64,000 nt of DNA from Piscinibacter sp. XHJ-5 (GCF_029855045.1 NZ_CP123228.1:3534001-3598000), one strand, 5' to 3'; positions 10,947 through 19,496 are shown, counted from the stretch's first letter. A program made the numbers and translations. The notes: generated by a model from the sequence alone, not told the origin.

Positions 10947-12023
10947 TCAGGGCATCGAAACGATCTCGACCCAGTTCGGGTTCTGTCCCAGCGAGTAGCT
11001 CTTCAAGGCCTTCAGCGCCCCGCTGTCGCGCTCGATCGCGTAGAGGGTGACGGCATGCGAGAGCTGACCGACCGCCACCAGGTAGCGACCGGACGGATCG
11101 ATGTTGAAGCCGCGCGGCTGCTTCTCGGTGGGCGTGTGGCCCAGCAGCTTGAGCTGGCCGGTGGATGCGTCGACGGCGAAGGCGGCGAGCGTGCTGGCGG
11201 TGCGCTCGGAGGTATAGAGAAAGCGGCCGTCCGGCGTCAGGTGGAGATCCGCGGCCCAAGGCTTGCCGCTGAACCCCGCGGGCAGCGTGCTCAGCGATTG
11301 CACGGTCGCCAGGGTGCCGTTCTGCCCATCGAAGCTCAGCACGTCGACGCTGGCGTCGAGCTCGTTGAGCAGGTACACGAAGCGGCCGTTCGGATGGAAC
11401 ACCAGATGCCGCGGCCCTGCCTTGGCGCGCGTGGCCAGCGTGGGCGGTGCGTTGGGCGTGAGCTGGCCGGTGACGGCATCGAAGCGCATCTGCATCACCG
11501 CATCGGAACCGAGGTTGCTGACGAGCACGTAGCGGTTCGACGGATCGACCAGGACCGCATGCGCGTTCTGCCCGGTCGGCAGGACCTGGGCCGCCGGGCC
11601 CGCGACGCCGTCGCGTCCGATGGGACCCACACTGAGCTTGTGCCCACCGTACGAGGCGGCGAACAGCGAGCGGCCGATGCGGTCGACGGCGATGTAGGCC
11701 ATGCTGTCCGGCAGCGGCGCGGTGCCGATGGGGCTCAGCCGGCCGTCGCGCGCATCGATGGAAAAGCTGGCGACGGTGTACGGCTGCGAGCGCAGCGCGG
11801 CGTAGAGATACTTGCGGTCCGGGCTCACCGCCATCGGCATGACCTGGCCGCCGACCGGCAGGGTCTGCACCAGGGCCAGGTCGCCCTTGTCGGCATCGAG
11901 CAACAGGACGGAGATCTCCTTGCTGTCGGCGTTGGAGACGTAGACGAAAGTGGCGGCGTCGGACATCGCGGTACTCAGCAGCAAAGGCAGGGAAAGCAAC
12001 GCTCGAAGAAGGCGTCGGGGCAT
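10947..12023 (-). CDS. Secreted lactonase-family seven-bladed beta-propeller
   Basis: A 358-residue protein with a signal peptide (MPRRLLRALLSLPLLLSTAMSDA) followed by repeated propeller blades of the kind FVYVSNADSKEISVL and RFLYTSERTASTLAAF. It matches the lactonase/6-phosphogluconolactonase-like family (PF10282 type). Family members hydrolyse or bind sugar lactones, but many are uncharacterised. Its start lies 29 bp beyond the end of dctM on the same strand, so it appears to be the last gene of the TRAP transporter operon. A periplasmic role on an aldaro- or uronolactone imported by this system is an inference from context. Confidence 0.85.
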   Translation of the reverse strand: MPRRLLRALLSLPLLLSTAMSDAATFVYVSNADSKEISVLLLDADKGDLALVQTLPVGGQVMPMAVSPDRKYLYAALRSQPYTVASFSIDARDGRLSPIGTAPLPDSMAYIAVDRIGRSLFAASYGGHKLSVGPIGRDGVAGPAAQVLPTGQNAHAVLVDPSNRYVLVSNLGSDAVMQMRFDAVTGQLTPNAPPTLATRAKAGPRHLVFHPNGRFVYLLNELDASVDVLSFDGQNGTLATVQSLSTLPAGFSGKPWAADLHLTPDGRFLYTSERTASTLAAFAVDASTGQLKLLGHTPTEKQPRGFNIDPSGRYLVAVGQLSHAVTLYAIERDSGALKALKSYSLGQNPNWVEIVSMP

Positions 12024-12052
12024 GGCGGTCTCCTGGTCACTCGCGCAGCGGC

Positions 12053-13336
12053 TCAGTAGTTGAGCATTCGCGGCAACCACAGCGATATGGCGGGGATGTA
12101 GGTCACCAGCAGGAGCGCAAAGCACATCGCCCCGTAGAACGGCCATAGCTCCTTCGAGACTTCCTCCATCGTCACCTTGCCGATGGCGCACCCGACGAAC
12201 AGCGTCGGTCCGACCGGCGGCGTGATCAGTCCGATGCCGAGGTTGAGCAGCATGATCATCCCGAAGTGCACCGGGTCCACGCCCATGGCCTTCATCACGG
12301 GCAGCATGATCGGCGTGCAGATGAGGATCATCGGCGCCATGTCCATGAAGGTGCCGAGGATGAGCAACATGATGTTCACGAAGAACAGCATCACGTACTT
12401 GTTGTCCGTGATGGAAAGGAAGAACTGCGTCGCCATCGACGGCAGCTGCATGATCGCCATCATGTAGCCGAAGCCCGCCGCGAAGCCGATCACCATCATC
12501 ACCATCGCGACCGTCTTGGTCACCCGGTGCACCAGTTTGGGCAGGTCGCGCCACTTGTAGTCGCGGTAGATCACCATCGTGCAGAAGAACGCGTAGACGC
12601 ATGCCACGGCCCCTGATTCGATGGCCGTGAAGACGCCGGACAGGATGCCGCCCAGGATGATGACGATGGTCAGCAGTCCCCACACCGCGTCGAGCGCGAT
12701 CTTGACCGCCTCGCTGAGCGGCACCACGCGGCTGGCCGGAAAGTTGTGCTTGCGCGCCCTGATGAGCACCAGCGCCACGATGGACAGCCCGAACAGCAGG
12801 CCGGGGAAGACTCCGGCCATGAACAACGCCGCGATCGACACCGAGCCGCCGGTGGCGATGGAGTAGATGATCGAGTTGTGCGAGGGCGGAACGAGGATCG
12901 CCTGCACGGACCCGCAGATGGTGACGTTGGTGGCGAAGACCTTGGAGTAGCCGTTGCGCACCATCTCGGGAATCATCACCGAGCCGATCGCCGCCGTGTC
13001 CGCGACCGAGGACCCCGACAGGCAGCCGAACAGCGTCGAGGCCATCACGTTCACCAGCGCCAGTCCGCCGCGGATGAACCCGAGGAAGACCTTCGCCAGG
13101 TCGACCAGCCTTCGCGCCACCCCGCCCTCCGACATGATCGCGCCGGCGAGCACGAACAGCGGGATGGTGAGCAGCGCGAAGTCGTCCATGCCGTCGGAGA
13201 TCTTCAGCATGATCGCCTCGAGCGGAATGTCGATGAAGAGCGCCGTGACCAGCGTGGCCAGGCCCATCGCGTAGGCGACGGGCATGCCGAGGAACATGAA
13301 GACGAGGAAGGTGATCAGCAGGATGGCAGCTTGCAT
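12053..13336 (-). CDS. dctM: TRAP transporter large permease
   Basis: A 427-residue polytopic inner-membrane protein, the sodium-coupled transport subunit of a TRAP system. It shows the conserved DctM features: hydrophobic helices throughout and the block GCLSGSSVADTAAIGSVMIPEM in the first third. The C-terminal part has LNLGIGLITPPVGPTLFVGC, typical of the family. It follows dctQ after 12 bp. Substrate is set by the receptor; the neighbouring kdgD region suggests a sugar acid such as glucarate, galactarate or a uronate. Confidence 0.95.
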   Translation of the reverse strand: MQAAILLITFLVFMFLGMPVAYAMGLATLVTALFIDIPLEAIMLKISDGMDDFALLTIPLFVLAGAIMSEGGVARRLVDLAKVFLGFIRGGLALVNVMASTLFGCLSGSSVADTAAIGSVMIPEMVRNGYSKVFATNVTICGSVQAILVPPSHNSIIYSIATGGSVSIAALFMAGVFPGLLFGLSIVALVLIRARKHNFPASRVVPLSEAVKIALDAVWGLLTIVIILGGILSGVFTAIESGAVACVYAFFCTMVIYRDYKWRDLPKLVHRVTKTVAMVMMVIGFAAGFGYMMAIMQLPSMATQFFLSITDNKYVMLFFVNIMLLILGTFMDMAPMILICTPIMLPVMKAMGVDPVHFGMIMLLNLGIGLITPPVGPTLFVGCAIGKVTMEEVSKELWPFYGAMCFALLLVTYIPAISLWLPRMLNY

Positions 13337-13348
13337 GGCGGGCCTTCG

Positions 13349-13873
13349 TCAGTCCAGTTGCGGCTGATCGCGGAAGGTGAACGAATCCGGCGGTGCATCG
13401 CCGAGCCACAGTCGCTCGATCACGAAGAGGATCATCACGACGCCCGACACCGGGATCGGCATGTAGGTGAGACCGGCGGAGAGGCCGGGGAACTCCGCGA
13501 TGGTGTTGTGCCAGGTGGCCTCGACGAGCAGGATGCCCCACTTGATCATGAAGACGCCGATGACCGCCATGCCGATCTCGGCGACGAACTCGGTGCGTGC
13601 GCGGTTCTTGTCGCCCAGCGCATTGAGCAGGGTCGACACGGCGATGTGGGCGCGCGCCCGGTAGGCGGCAGCGCCGCCGATGAAGGAGAAGACCACCATC
13701 AGCAGCACGCCGGCCGGCTCGGGCCAGCTCGAGGGCGAGTTCATCGCGTAGCGCATGAAAACGCCATACGGAATGATGATCGTCATCGCGACCATGACGG
13801 TCCCGGCGACGCAGATGCAGGCGATGTACAGCCATTCCATCGCCTGCCTGTACAGCTTCTTCATGCTTTCCAT
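13349..13873 (-). CDS. dctQ: TRAP transporter small permease
   Basis: A 174-residue membrane protein with four predicted hydrophobic helices (WLYIACICVAGTVMVAMTII first; the third begins IGMAVIGVFMIKWG), as usual for the DctQ subunit that partners DctM. ATG 13873 is chosen because GGAG is five bases upstream on the minus strand; ATG 13864 is a possible alternative. An upstream extension of the frame would run through the terminator-like hairpin after dctP. It lies between dctP and dctM in the operon. Confidence 0.92.
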   Translation of the reverse strand: MESMKKLYRQAMEWLYIACICVAGTVMVAMTIIIPYGVFMRYAMNSPSSWPEPAGVLLMVVFSFIGGAAAYRARAHIAVSTLLNALGDKNRARTEFVAEIGMAVIGVFMIKWGILLVEATWHNTIAEFPGLSAGLTYMPIPVSGVVMILFVIERLWLGDAPPDSFTFRDQPQLD

Positions 13874-13886
13874 GGGCGCTCCAGGC

Positions 13887-13922
13887 AAAAAAACAGGCAC
13901 GCGCGCCGGCCGGCCGCGTGCC
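13887..13922 (-). terminator. Intrinsic terminator or attenuator between dctP and dctQ
   Basis: Read on the minus strand, GGCACGCG (13922-13915) pairs with CGCGTGCC (13903-13896) around a GC-rich loop that can pair further. The next bases are TG and then seven T residues (13893-13887). This is a canonical rho-independent terminator, located 14 bp after the dctP stop and 13 bp before the dctQ start. It most likely makes the receptor mRNA more abundant than that of the permeases. Confidence 0.85.
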
Positions 13923-13936
13923 CGCATCTGCTTCGG

Positions 13937-14923
13937 CTACTTGGTGTCCTCGATGCGCTTGAGCAGGGCACCGAACTTGGTGCCGTACTTGTCGCGCACC
14001 GGCTGAGTGGCCTTGTAGAAGGCGGCCTTGTCCGCGGCCACGAACTGCACGCCCTTCGCCTTGAGCTCCTCGGTGGCCTTGGCTGACTTCTCGTCCCACA
14101 GCTGGCGCTGCTCCATCTGGGCCTCGCGGGCCAGCTTCTTCAGCAGCTGCTGGTCAGCCGGGGTCAGCGTGTCCCAGGTGCGCTTGGAGAAGACGAAGAT
14201 CTCCGGAATGATCAGGTGCCCGGTGAGGCTGTACACCTTGGCGACCTGGTAGTGGTTCTGCGCCAGCACGGTGGGCTCGTTGTTCTCGGCGCCATCGACC
14301 ACGCCGGTCTGCATGGCCGAGTAGAGCTCGTTGAAGCCCATCGCGACGCCGTTGCCGCCCATCGCGTTCATCGTCTCCACGAAAATGGGATTGCCCATCA
14401 TGCGGACCTTCATGCCCTTCAGGTCGCCGGGCTTGGTCACCGGCTTGTTCGAATAGACGTTGCGGGTTCCGGCGTCCATCCAGCCCAGCGCGATCAGTCG
14501 GGTCTGCGGCGAGGCGGAAATCTTGTCGAGCAATTCGGTGCCGATCGGGCCGTCGATCACCTTGCGCATGTGCGCTTCATCGCGAAAGATGAAAGGCAGG
14601 TTGAAGACGTTCAGCTCGTCCACCACCGGACCCATCGCGCCCACCGAGATCCGGGCGATCTGCAGGGCACCCACTTGCGCCTGCTCGATCATCTCCTTCT
14701 CGCCGCCGAGCTGCATCGACGGGTACATCTGGATCGAGATGCGGCCGTTGGTCTGCTGCTCCAGCTTCTTGCCCATGCGCTGGATGGCCTCGACGGTCGG
14801 GTAGCCGAGCGGGTGCACGTCGGACGCCTTCCACACCACCTTGTCCTGCGCCAAGGCGATGCCCGGCACCGTGCCCGCGGCGAGGGACGAGGCGCACAGC
14901 TTGATCAGTTCGCGACGCTTCAT
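13937..14923 (-). CDS. dctP: TRAP transporter solute-binding receptor
   Basis: Periplasmic substrate receptor of 328 residues. The N-terminus MKRRELIKLCASSLAAGTVP has a twin-arginine-like signal, followed by a cleavage region after GIALAQ. Family features include KLEQQTNGRISIQMYPSMQLGGEKEM and, in the second lobe, MGNPIFVETMNAMGGN and GVVDGAENNEP. The conserved arginine region that binds the substrate carboxylate is in MKVRMMGN. ATG 14923 follows AGAAGGAGA at good spacing. First gene of dctP-dctQ-dctM-lactonase and divergent from the FadR-type regulator. Hexuronate or aldarate import is likely from context; the sequence alone does not fix the substrate. Confidence 0.93.
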   Translation of the reverse strand: MKRRELIKLCASSLAAGTVPGIALAQDKVVWKASDVHPLGYPTVEAIQRMGKKLEQQTNGRISIQMYPSMQLGGEKEMIEQAQVGALQIARISVGAMGPVVDELNVFNLPFIFRDEAHMRKVIDGPIGTELLDKISASPQTRLIALGWMDAGTRNVYSNKPVTKPGDLKGMKVRMMGNPIFVETMNAMGGNGVAMGFNELYSAMQTGVVDGAENNEPTVLAQNHYQVAKVYSLTGHLIIPEIFVFSKRTWDTLTPADQQLLKKLAREAQMEQRQLWDEKSAKATEELKAKGVQFVAADKAAFYKATQPVRDKYGTKFGALLKRIEDTK

Positions 14924-14982
14924 GAATGTCTCCTTCTCTGGTTGCACCGGATGCGGGCCGTTGCGCGTGGGCCGCGGCACGT

Positions 14983-14993
14983 TTGTTCTACGT
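14983..14993. promoter_or_regulatory. Candidate FadR-family operator at the dctP promoter
   Basis: TTGTTCTACGT matches the FadR-subfamily consensus TNGTNNNACNA except for the last base. It lies just downstream of a weak candidate promoter on the minus strand (TTGCCC at 15030-15025, CATAGT at 15006-15001), so a bound repressor would cover the start site of the dctP operon. Inferred by similarity to the perfect site at 15197-15209. Confidence 0.45.
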
Positions 14994-15196
14994 TTTTTCG
15001 ACTATGGCATGCGCGTTCTAAACGGGGCAACGGGTTTCATTCGAAAGGCCCGGTGCGCACGAACACGCCCCCCTGAAAGATCGTTGCCGGATCGTCAAGG
15101 AGCCGGGTGCGATGGGAGGGGACATCAGGGGATTCCGAGAGTTGGACAGCGGCGCCGCTTTTGCATACATTGAGGAGCAGCCGATGTACGTTATCT

Positions 15197-15209
15197 GTTG
15201 TCATACAAC
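15197..15209. promoter_or_regulatory. Palindromic operator upstream of the FadR-type regulator gene
   Basis: GTTGTCATACAAC is a perfect inverted repeat (GTTGT / ACAAC, 3-bp spacer) and fits the known TNGTNNNACNA consensus of FadR-subfamily GntR regulators. It lies 67 bp before the chosen regulator start and about 30 bp after a candidate promoter (TTGGAC 15142-15147, ATACAT 15165-15170, 17-bp spacer). Autoregulation by the adjacent gene product is the natural reading. Confidence 0.7.
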
Positions 15210-15275
15210 GGCGGTATGGTCGGCAGGCCACCGGCGCCTGTCAATAGCGAACTCCCAGGGGAAACCCGCGACGAC

Positions 15276-16016
15276 ATGCACGCTCCCGGCAGTCACTCCC
15301 ACCCGCAACGGCGTCCCCGCAATCTGGCGCTCGGACTGGTCGACACCATGACCGCGCGCATCCGCGAGGGACAGATGCGCTCCGGCGACAAGCTGCCCAC
15401 CGAGGCGGCGATCATGAGCGAGTTCGGCGTCAGCCGCACCGTGGTGCGCGAAGCGTTGTCCAAGCTGCAGGCTGGCGGACTGGTCGAGACACGCCACGGC
15501 GTGGGGACCTTCGTGGTCGGCACCGGCGAGACCACCAACTTCCGCATCGCGCCGGAGCAGATCGCCACCGCGCGCGAGGTCATCGCGGTGCTCGAGCTGC
15601 GCATCGGCCTGGAGACCGAAGCGGCTGGCCTGGCCGCCGTGCGCCGCACCGACGACAACCTGAGCGCGATGCGCCAGGCGCTGGCATCGTTCACCACCGC
15701 CATCGAAGAGAACGGCGACGCGCTCGCGCCCGATTTCCAGTTCCACCTCGAGGTCGCCAAGGCGACGCAGAACGTGCACTTCCTGGAGCTGATGACCTAT
15801 CTCGGCACGATGATCATCCCGCGCGCGCGGCTCAACACCGCCAAGGTTGCGGGCGAAGGCCGCCGCGACTACCTGCACCGCGTGAACACCGAGCACGAGA
15901 ACATCGTCAACGCGATCGCCAACCACGATCCCGAAGCGGCTCGGGCGGCGATGCGCACGCATCTGGCGAACAGCCGCGAGCGCCTGCGTCGAGCAAACGA
16001 GGCGGTGGGCGCGTAA
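15276..16016 (+). CDS. GntR-family regulator, FadR subfamily (FCD domain)
   Basis: A 246-residue transcription factor. The winged helix lies at about residues 15-85, with GDKLPTEAAIMSEFGVSRTV and the wing ending GVGTFVVG. The C-terminal all-helical FCD ligand-binding domain carries the metal-site type residues D and H (DFQFHLEVAKATQNVHFLEL, then AIANHDPEAARAAMRTHL). Start choice is uncertain: ATG 15276 gives a typical length with AGGGGA upstream; ATG 15216 (and a TTG at 15198) are in frame but lie almost on the operator. It probably represses the flanking TRAP and kdgD operons and is released by a sugar acid or its breakdown product. Confidence 0.9.
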   Translation: MHAPGSHSHPQRRPRNLALGLVDTMTARIREGQMRSGDKLPTEAAIMSEFGVSRTVVREALSKLQAGGLVETRHGVGTFVVGTGETTNFRIAPEQIATAREVIAVLELRIGLETEAAGLAAVRRTDDNLSAMRQALASFTTAIEENGDALAPDFQFHLEVAKATQNVHFLELMTYLGTMIIPRARLNTAKVAGEGRRDYLHRVNTEHENIVNAIANHDPEAARAAMRTHLANSRERLRRANEAVGA

Positions 16017-16039
16017 GCCGCTCGCGGCCAGATTTCTGC

Positions 16040-16070
16040 TTGAACTTGTGCGCACCATGTTGTACGATGA
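16040..16070 (+). promoter_or_regulatory. Promoter and overlapping operator-like site for tctC-kdgD-aldehyde dehydrogenase
   Basis: TTGAAC (16040-16045) and TACGAT (16063-16068) are spaced by 17 bp, a good sigma-70-type pair. TTGTACGATGA (16060-16070) overlaps the -10 box and matches the TNGTNNNACNA operator consensus with one mismatch; a further ACAAC half-site is at 16074-16078. A perfect AAGGAGG ribosome site (16080-16086) precedes the ATG at 16093. Repression by the upstream FadR-type regulator is inferred. Confidence 0.6.
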
Positions 16071-16092
16071 CTGACAACTAAGGAGGCACCGC

Positions 16093-17073
16093 ATGCTGTA
16101 TTCACCCTCCCGCAGACGTCTGCTGCAAGTCACCGGCGTCGCCGCGGCCACGCTCGCCCTGCCCGCACTGGCCCAGCAGAGCTGGGCCACCAAGCCGATC
16201 CGGATCGTGGTGCCCTACCCGCCCGGCGGCTCGTCGGACATCATCGCGCGCCTGATCAGCCAGCCCCTGTCCGAGGCGCTGAAACAGCCGGTGGTCATCG
16301 AGAACAAGGCCGGCGCCAACGGCAACCTCGGCACCGACGCGGTGGCCAAGGCCGCGCCCGACGGCCACACGCTTCTGTTGTGCGACGTGGGCGCGCTGGC
16401 GATCACCGGATCGGTCTACACGAAGCTTCCCTTCGACCCGTCCAAGGACCTGGCCGGGGTGACCATGCTGGCCTACTCGCCGCACATGCTTGTCGTACAT
16501 CCCTCGGTGCCGGCGAACACGCTGCCCGAGCTGGTGGCGCTGTCGAAGACGACCCAGCTCAACTTCGCGGTCACCGCCATCGGCAGCGCGCCGCACCTGG
16601 CCGGCGTGGCCGTGGAGCGGGCGACCGGCGCCAAGTGGCTCTACATCCCGTACAAGGGCGGCGCGCAGGCCATCGGGGACACCGTCGGCGGCCAGGCCCA
16701 GGTGCTGATGAACGGCATGCTGGCCACACTGCCCCACGTGCAGTCGGGCAAGCTGAAGGCGATCGCCGTCTCCAAGCGCACGCGCATGGCCCTCACGCCC
16801 AACCTGCCGACCATCGCCGAGACCGGCGTGCCGGGCTTCGAGTCGGGCACCTGGCAAGGGGTGCTGGCGCCGGCGGGCACGCCCGCGAACATCGTGCAGG
16901 CGCTCAATACCGAGCTGGTGCGCATCATCCGCTCGCCCGACATCCGCGCCCGGCTGGTCGCGCAGGGCGCCGAGGTGGCCACCATGACGCCCCCCGAATT
17001 CAAGCAGTTCTTCACCACCGAGCGCACGCGCTGGGCCAAGGTCGTGGCCGAAGCGGGCGTGCGTCTCGACTGA
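16093..17073 (+). CDS. Bug-family (TctC-like) periplasmic solute-binding protein
   Basis: A 326-residue receptor with a twin-arginine-like signal (SRRRLLQVTGVAAATLALPALAQ). The mature chain shows Bug-family hallmarks: KPIRIVVPYPPGGSSDIIAR, VIENKAGANGNLGTDAVAKA and PDGHTLLLCD. Bug proteins bind carboxylates and sometimes serve tripartite tricarboxylate transporters, but no tctA or tctB permease is nearby. Many Bug genes are orphans of this kind in Burkholderiales. Placed directly before kdgD, it likely binds a sugar acid, either for uptake with a distant permease or for sensing. Confidence 0.92.
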   Translation: MLYSPSRRRLLQVTGVAAATLALPALAQQSWATKPIRIVVPYPPGGSSDIIARLISQPLSEALKQPVVIENKAGANGNLGTDAVAKAAPDGHTLLLCDVGALAITGSVYTKLPFDPSKDLAGVTMLAYSPHMLVVHPSVPANTLPELVALSKTTQLNFAVTAIGSAPHLAGVAVERATGAKWLYIPYKGGAQAIGDTVGGQAQVLMNGMLATLPHVQSGKLKAIAVSKRTRMALTPNLPTIAETGVPGFESGTWQGVLAPAGTPANIVQALNTELVRIIRSPDIRARLVAQGAEVATMTPPEFKQFFTTERTRWAKVVAEAGVRLD

Positions 17074-17085
17074 CCCGAGTCCCTC

Positions 17086-17997
17086 ATGACACCCCAGGAT
17101 CTCAAGCACATCATCTCGTCGGGCCTGCTCTCGTTCCCGATCACCGACTTCGACACCGAAGGCAACTTCGACGCGCGCTCGTACGCGGCCCGGCTCGAGT
17201 GGCTGGCGCCGTATGGCGCCACCGCGCTGTTCGCGGCTGGAGGCACCGGCGAGTTCTTCTCGCTGGCCGGCAGTGAGTACGCCGACATCATCCGCACCGC
17301 GGTGAACACCTGCCGCGGCAAGGTGCCCATCATCGCCGGCGCCGGCGGACCGACGCGCCAGGCGATCGCCTGCGCGCAGGAGGCCGAGCGGCTGGGCGCC
17401 CACGGCATCCTCCTGCTGCCCCACTACCTCACCGAGGCCAGCCCCGAAGGCGTCGCGGCGCACGTCGAGGCGGTGTGCCGCTCGGTGAAGTTCGGCGTCA
17501 TCGTCTACAACCGCGCGGTGTGCCGGCTCACGCCGGCGACGCTGACGATGCTGGCCGAGCGCTGCCCCAACCTGGTAGGGTTCAAGGACGGCATCGGCGA
17601 CATCGAGCTGATGGTGAGCATTCGCCAGGCGCTGGGCGAGCGCTTCGCCTACCTGGGTGGCCTGCCCACGGCGGAGGTGTATGCCGCGGCCTACAAGGCG
17701 CTGGGCGTGCCGGTGTACTCCTCGGCGGTGTTCAACTTCGTGCCCAAGACCGCGCTCGAGTTCTATCGCGCGGTCGCCGACGACGACCGCGCCACGCAAA
17801 GCCGCCTGCTCGACGACTTCTTCCTGCCGTACCTGACCATCCGCAACCGCAAGGCGGGCTACGCTGTCAGCATCGTGAAGGCCGGCGCGCGAATCGTCGG
17901 GCATCCCGGCGGGCCGGTGCGCACGCCGTTGACCGATCTGACGGCCGAAGAGACGGAGCAGCTGGCAAGGCTGATCCGCAAGCTCGGGCCGCAGTAG
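17086..17997 (+). CDS. kdgD: 5-dehydro-4-deoxyglucarate dehydratase
   Basis: Class I aldolase-like lyase (DapA superfamily) that converts 5-keto-4-deoxyglucarate to 2,5-dioxopentanoate with loss of water and CO2. The 303-residue product begins [18 protein letters not shown], the characteristic KdgD N-terminus, and has the GGTGEFFSL binding loop. The Schiff-base lysine is Lys167 in [10 protein letters not shown]. The following gene encodes the next enzyme, so the pair forms the end of the D-glucarate/galactarate route to 2-oxoglutarate. The upstream dehydratases (gudD, garD) and uronate dehydrogenase are not in the window. It begins 12 bp after tctC. Confidence 0.95.
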   Translation: MTPQDLKHIISSGLLSFPITDFDTEGNFDARSYAARLEWLAPYGATALFAAGGTGEFFSLAGSEYADIIRTAVNTCRGKVPIIAGAGGPTRQAIACAQEAERLGAHGILLLPHYLTEASPEGVAAHVEAVCRSVKFGVIVYNRAVCRLTPATLTMLAERCPNLVGFKDGIGDIELMVSIRQALGERFAYLGGLPTAEVYAAAYKALGVPVYSSAVFNFVPKTALEFYRAVADDDRATQSRLLDDFFLPYLTIRNRKAGYAVSIVKAGARIVGHPGGPVRTPLTDLTAEETEQLARLIRKLGPQ

Positions 17998-18013
17998 CAC
18001 ATCGAGGCCGACC

Positions 18014-19450
18014 ATGACCGAACACCTTCACTACATCGGCGGCGAATGGGTCGCCGGCAACGGCTTCACGCCGAACGTCAATCCGTCGGACCTGGCCGAC
18101 ACCATCGGCCAGTACGCCAAAGGCAGTGCCGCGCAGGTCGACCAGGCGGTGCGTGCAGCGCGTGCCGCGATGCCGGCCTGGCAGGGCTTCAACGTGCAGG
18201 CGCGTGCCGATGCGCTGGAGAAGATCGGCACCGAGATTCTCGCCCGCAAGGACGAGCTCGGCGCCCTGCTCGCACGCGAGGAGGGCAAGACGCGCATCGA
18301 GGCGGTGGGCGAGGTCTCGCGCGCCGGCAACATCTTCAAGTTCTTCGCCGGCGAATGCCTGCGCACCGGCGGCGAGCTGCTGCCTTCGGTGCGATCGAAC
18401 GTCGGCGTCGAGATCACGCGCGAGCCGGTCGGCGTGGTCGGCATCATCAGCCCGTGGAACTTCCCGATCGCGATCCCCGCCTGGAAGATCGCGCCGGCGC
18501 TGGCCTACGGCAACTGCGTCGTCATCAAGCCGGCCGACATCGTGCCGGGCAGCGCCTGGGCGCTGGCCGAGATCATCTCGCGTGCCGGGTTGCCGGCCGG
18601 CGCGTTCAACCTCGTGATGGGCAGCGGGCGCGACGTCGGCCAGGCGCTGATCGACCACCCCGGCATCGATGCGGTCAGCTTCACCGGATCGCAGACCGTC
18701 GGCCGGCAGGTCGCGGCGGCCTGCGTGGCGCGTGGCGCGAAGGTGCAGCTCGAGATGGGCGGCAAGAACCCGCAGGTGGTGCTCGACGACGCCGACCTCG
18801 GCATGGCGGTCGAGCTGTGCGCCCAAAGCGCGTTCTTCTCGACCGGGCAGCGCTGCACCGCGTCCAGCCGCCTGATCGTCACCCAGGGCATCCACGACCG
18901 CTTCGTGGCCGCCCTTGCCGAGCGCATGGGCAAGCTGAAGGTGGGCCACGCAATGGCCGCCGGCACCGACATCGGTCCGGTGGTGTCGCTGGCGCAGCTG
19001 GAGCAGGACCTGCGCTATGTCGACATCGGGCGCGGCGAAGGCGCGCGGCTGGTCGCCGGGGGCGAGCGGCTGGTGCGCGAGACCGAGGGCCACTTCCTGG
19101 CGCCGGCACTGTTCACCGAGACGCTGCCCGCGATGCAGATCAACCGCGAAGAGATCTTCGGACCCGTGGCCAGCGTGATCCGCGCGCGCGATTACGACGA
19201 GGCGCTTGCGCTCGCCAACGACACGCCGTTCGGCCTGTCGGCCGGCATCGCCACCACCTCGCTCAAGCACGCGACGCACTTCAAGCGGCACGCCCAGGCC
19301 GGCATGGTCATGGTGAACCTGCCGACCGCCGGCGTGGACTATCACGTGCCCTTCGGCGGCCGCAAGGGCTCGAGCTACGGTCCGCGCGAGCAAGGACGCT
19401 ACGCGGTCGAGTTCTACACGACGGTGAAGACCGCCTACACCCTGGCCTGA
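18014..19450 (+). CDS. 2,5-dioxovalerate (alpha-ketoglutarate semialdehyde) dehydrogenase
   Basis: NAD(P)-dependent aldehyde dehydrogenase of 478 residues. The general base is Glu247 in VQLEMGGKNPQVV and the catalytic cysteine is Cys281 in FFSTGQRCTASSRLIV. The nucleotide-binding blocks GIISPWNFPIAIPAWK and SFTGSQTVGRQV are intact. Family membership alone gives only aldehyde dehydrogenase. The specific assignment rests on its position 16 bp after kdgD, whose product is 2,5-dioxopentanoate. It would deliver 2-oxoglutarate to the TCA cycle. Confidence 0.9.
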   Translation: MTEHLHYIGGEWVAGNGFTPNVNPSDLADTIGQYAKGSAAQVDQAVRAARAAMPAWQGFNVQARADALEKIGTEILARKDELGALLAREEGKTRIEAVGEVSRAGNIFKFFAGECLRTGGELLPSVRSNVGVEITREPVGVVGIISPWNFPIAIPAWKIAPALAYGNCVVIKPADIVPGSAWALAEIISRAGLPAGAFNLVMGSGRDVGQALIDHPGIDAVSFTGSQTVGRQVAAACVARGAKVQLEMGGKNPQVVLDDADLGMAVELCAQSAFFSTGQRCTASSRLIVTQGIHDRFVAALAERMGKLKVGHAMAAGTDIGPVVSLAQLEQDLRYVDIGRGEGARLVAGGERLVRETEGHFLAPALFTETLPAMQINREEIFGPVASVIRARDYDEALALANDTPFGLSAGIATTSLKHATHFKRHAQAGMVMVNLPTAGVDYHVPFGGRKGSSYGPREQGRYAVEFYTTVKTAYTLA

Positions 19451-19496
19451 TGAGGGCACGCCCCGCCCCGCGGCTCGGGGGTCGCGGCGTGCGGGC

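Noticed and set aside
10947..14099. Continuous minus-strand frame linking the lactonase with the dctM, dctQ and dctP regions
   Set aside because: The lactonase starts at 12023 with a signal peptide. The upstream part is an out-of-frame reading of dctM, dctQ and dctP.
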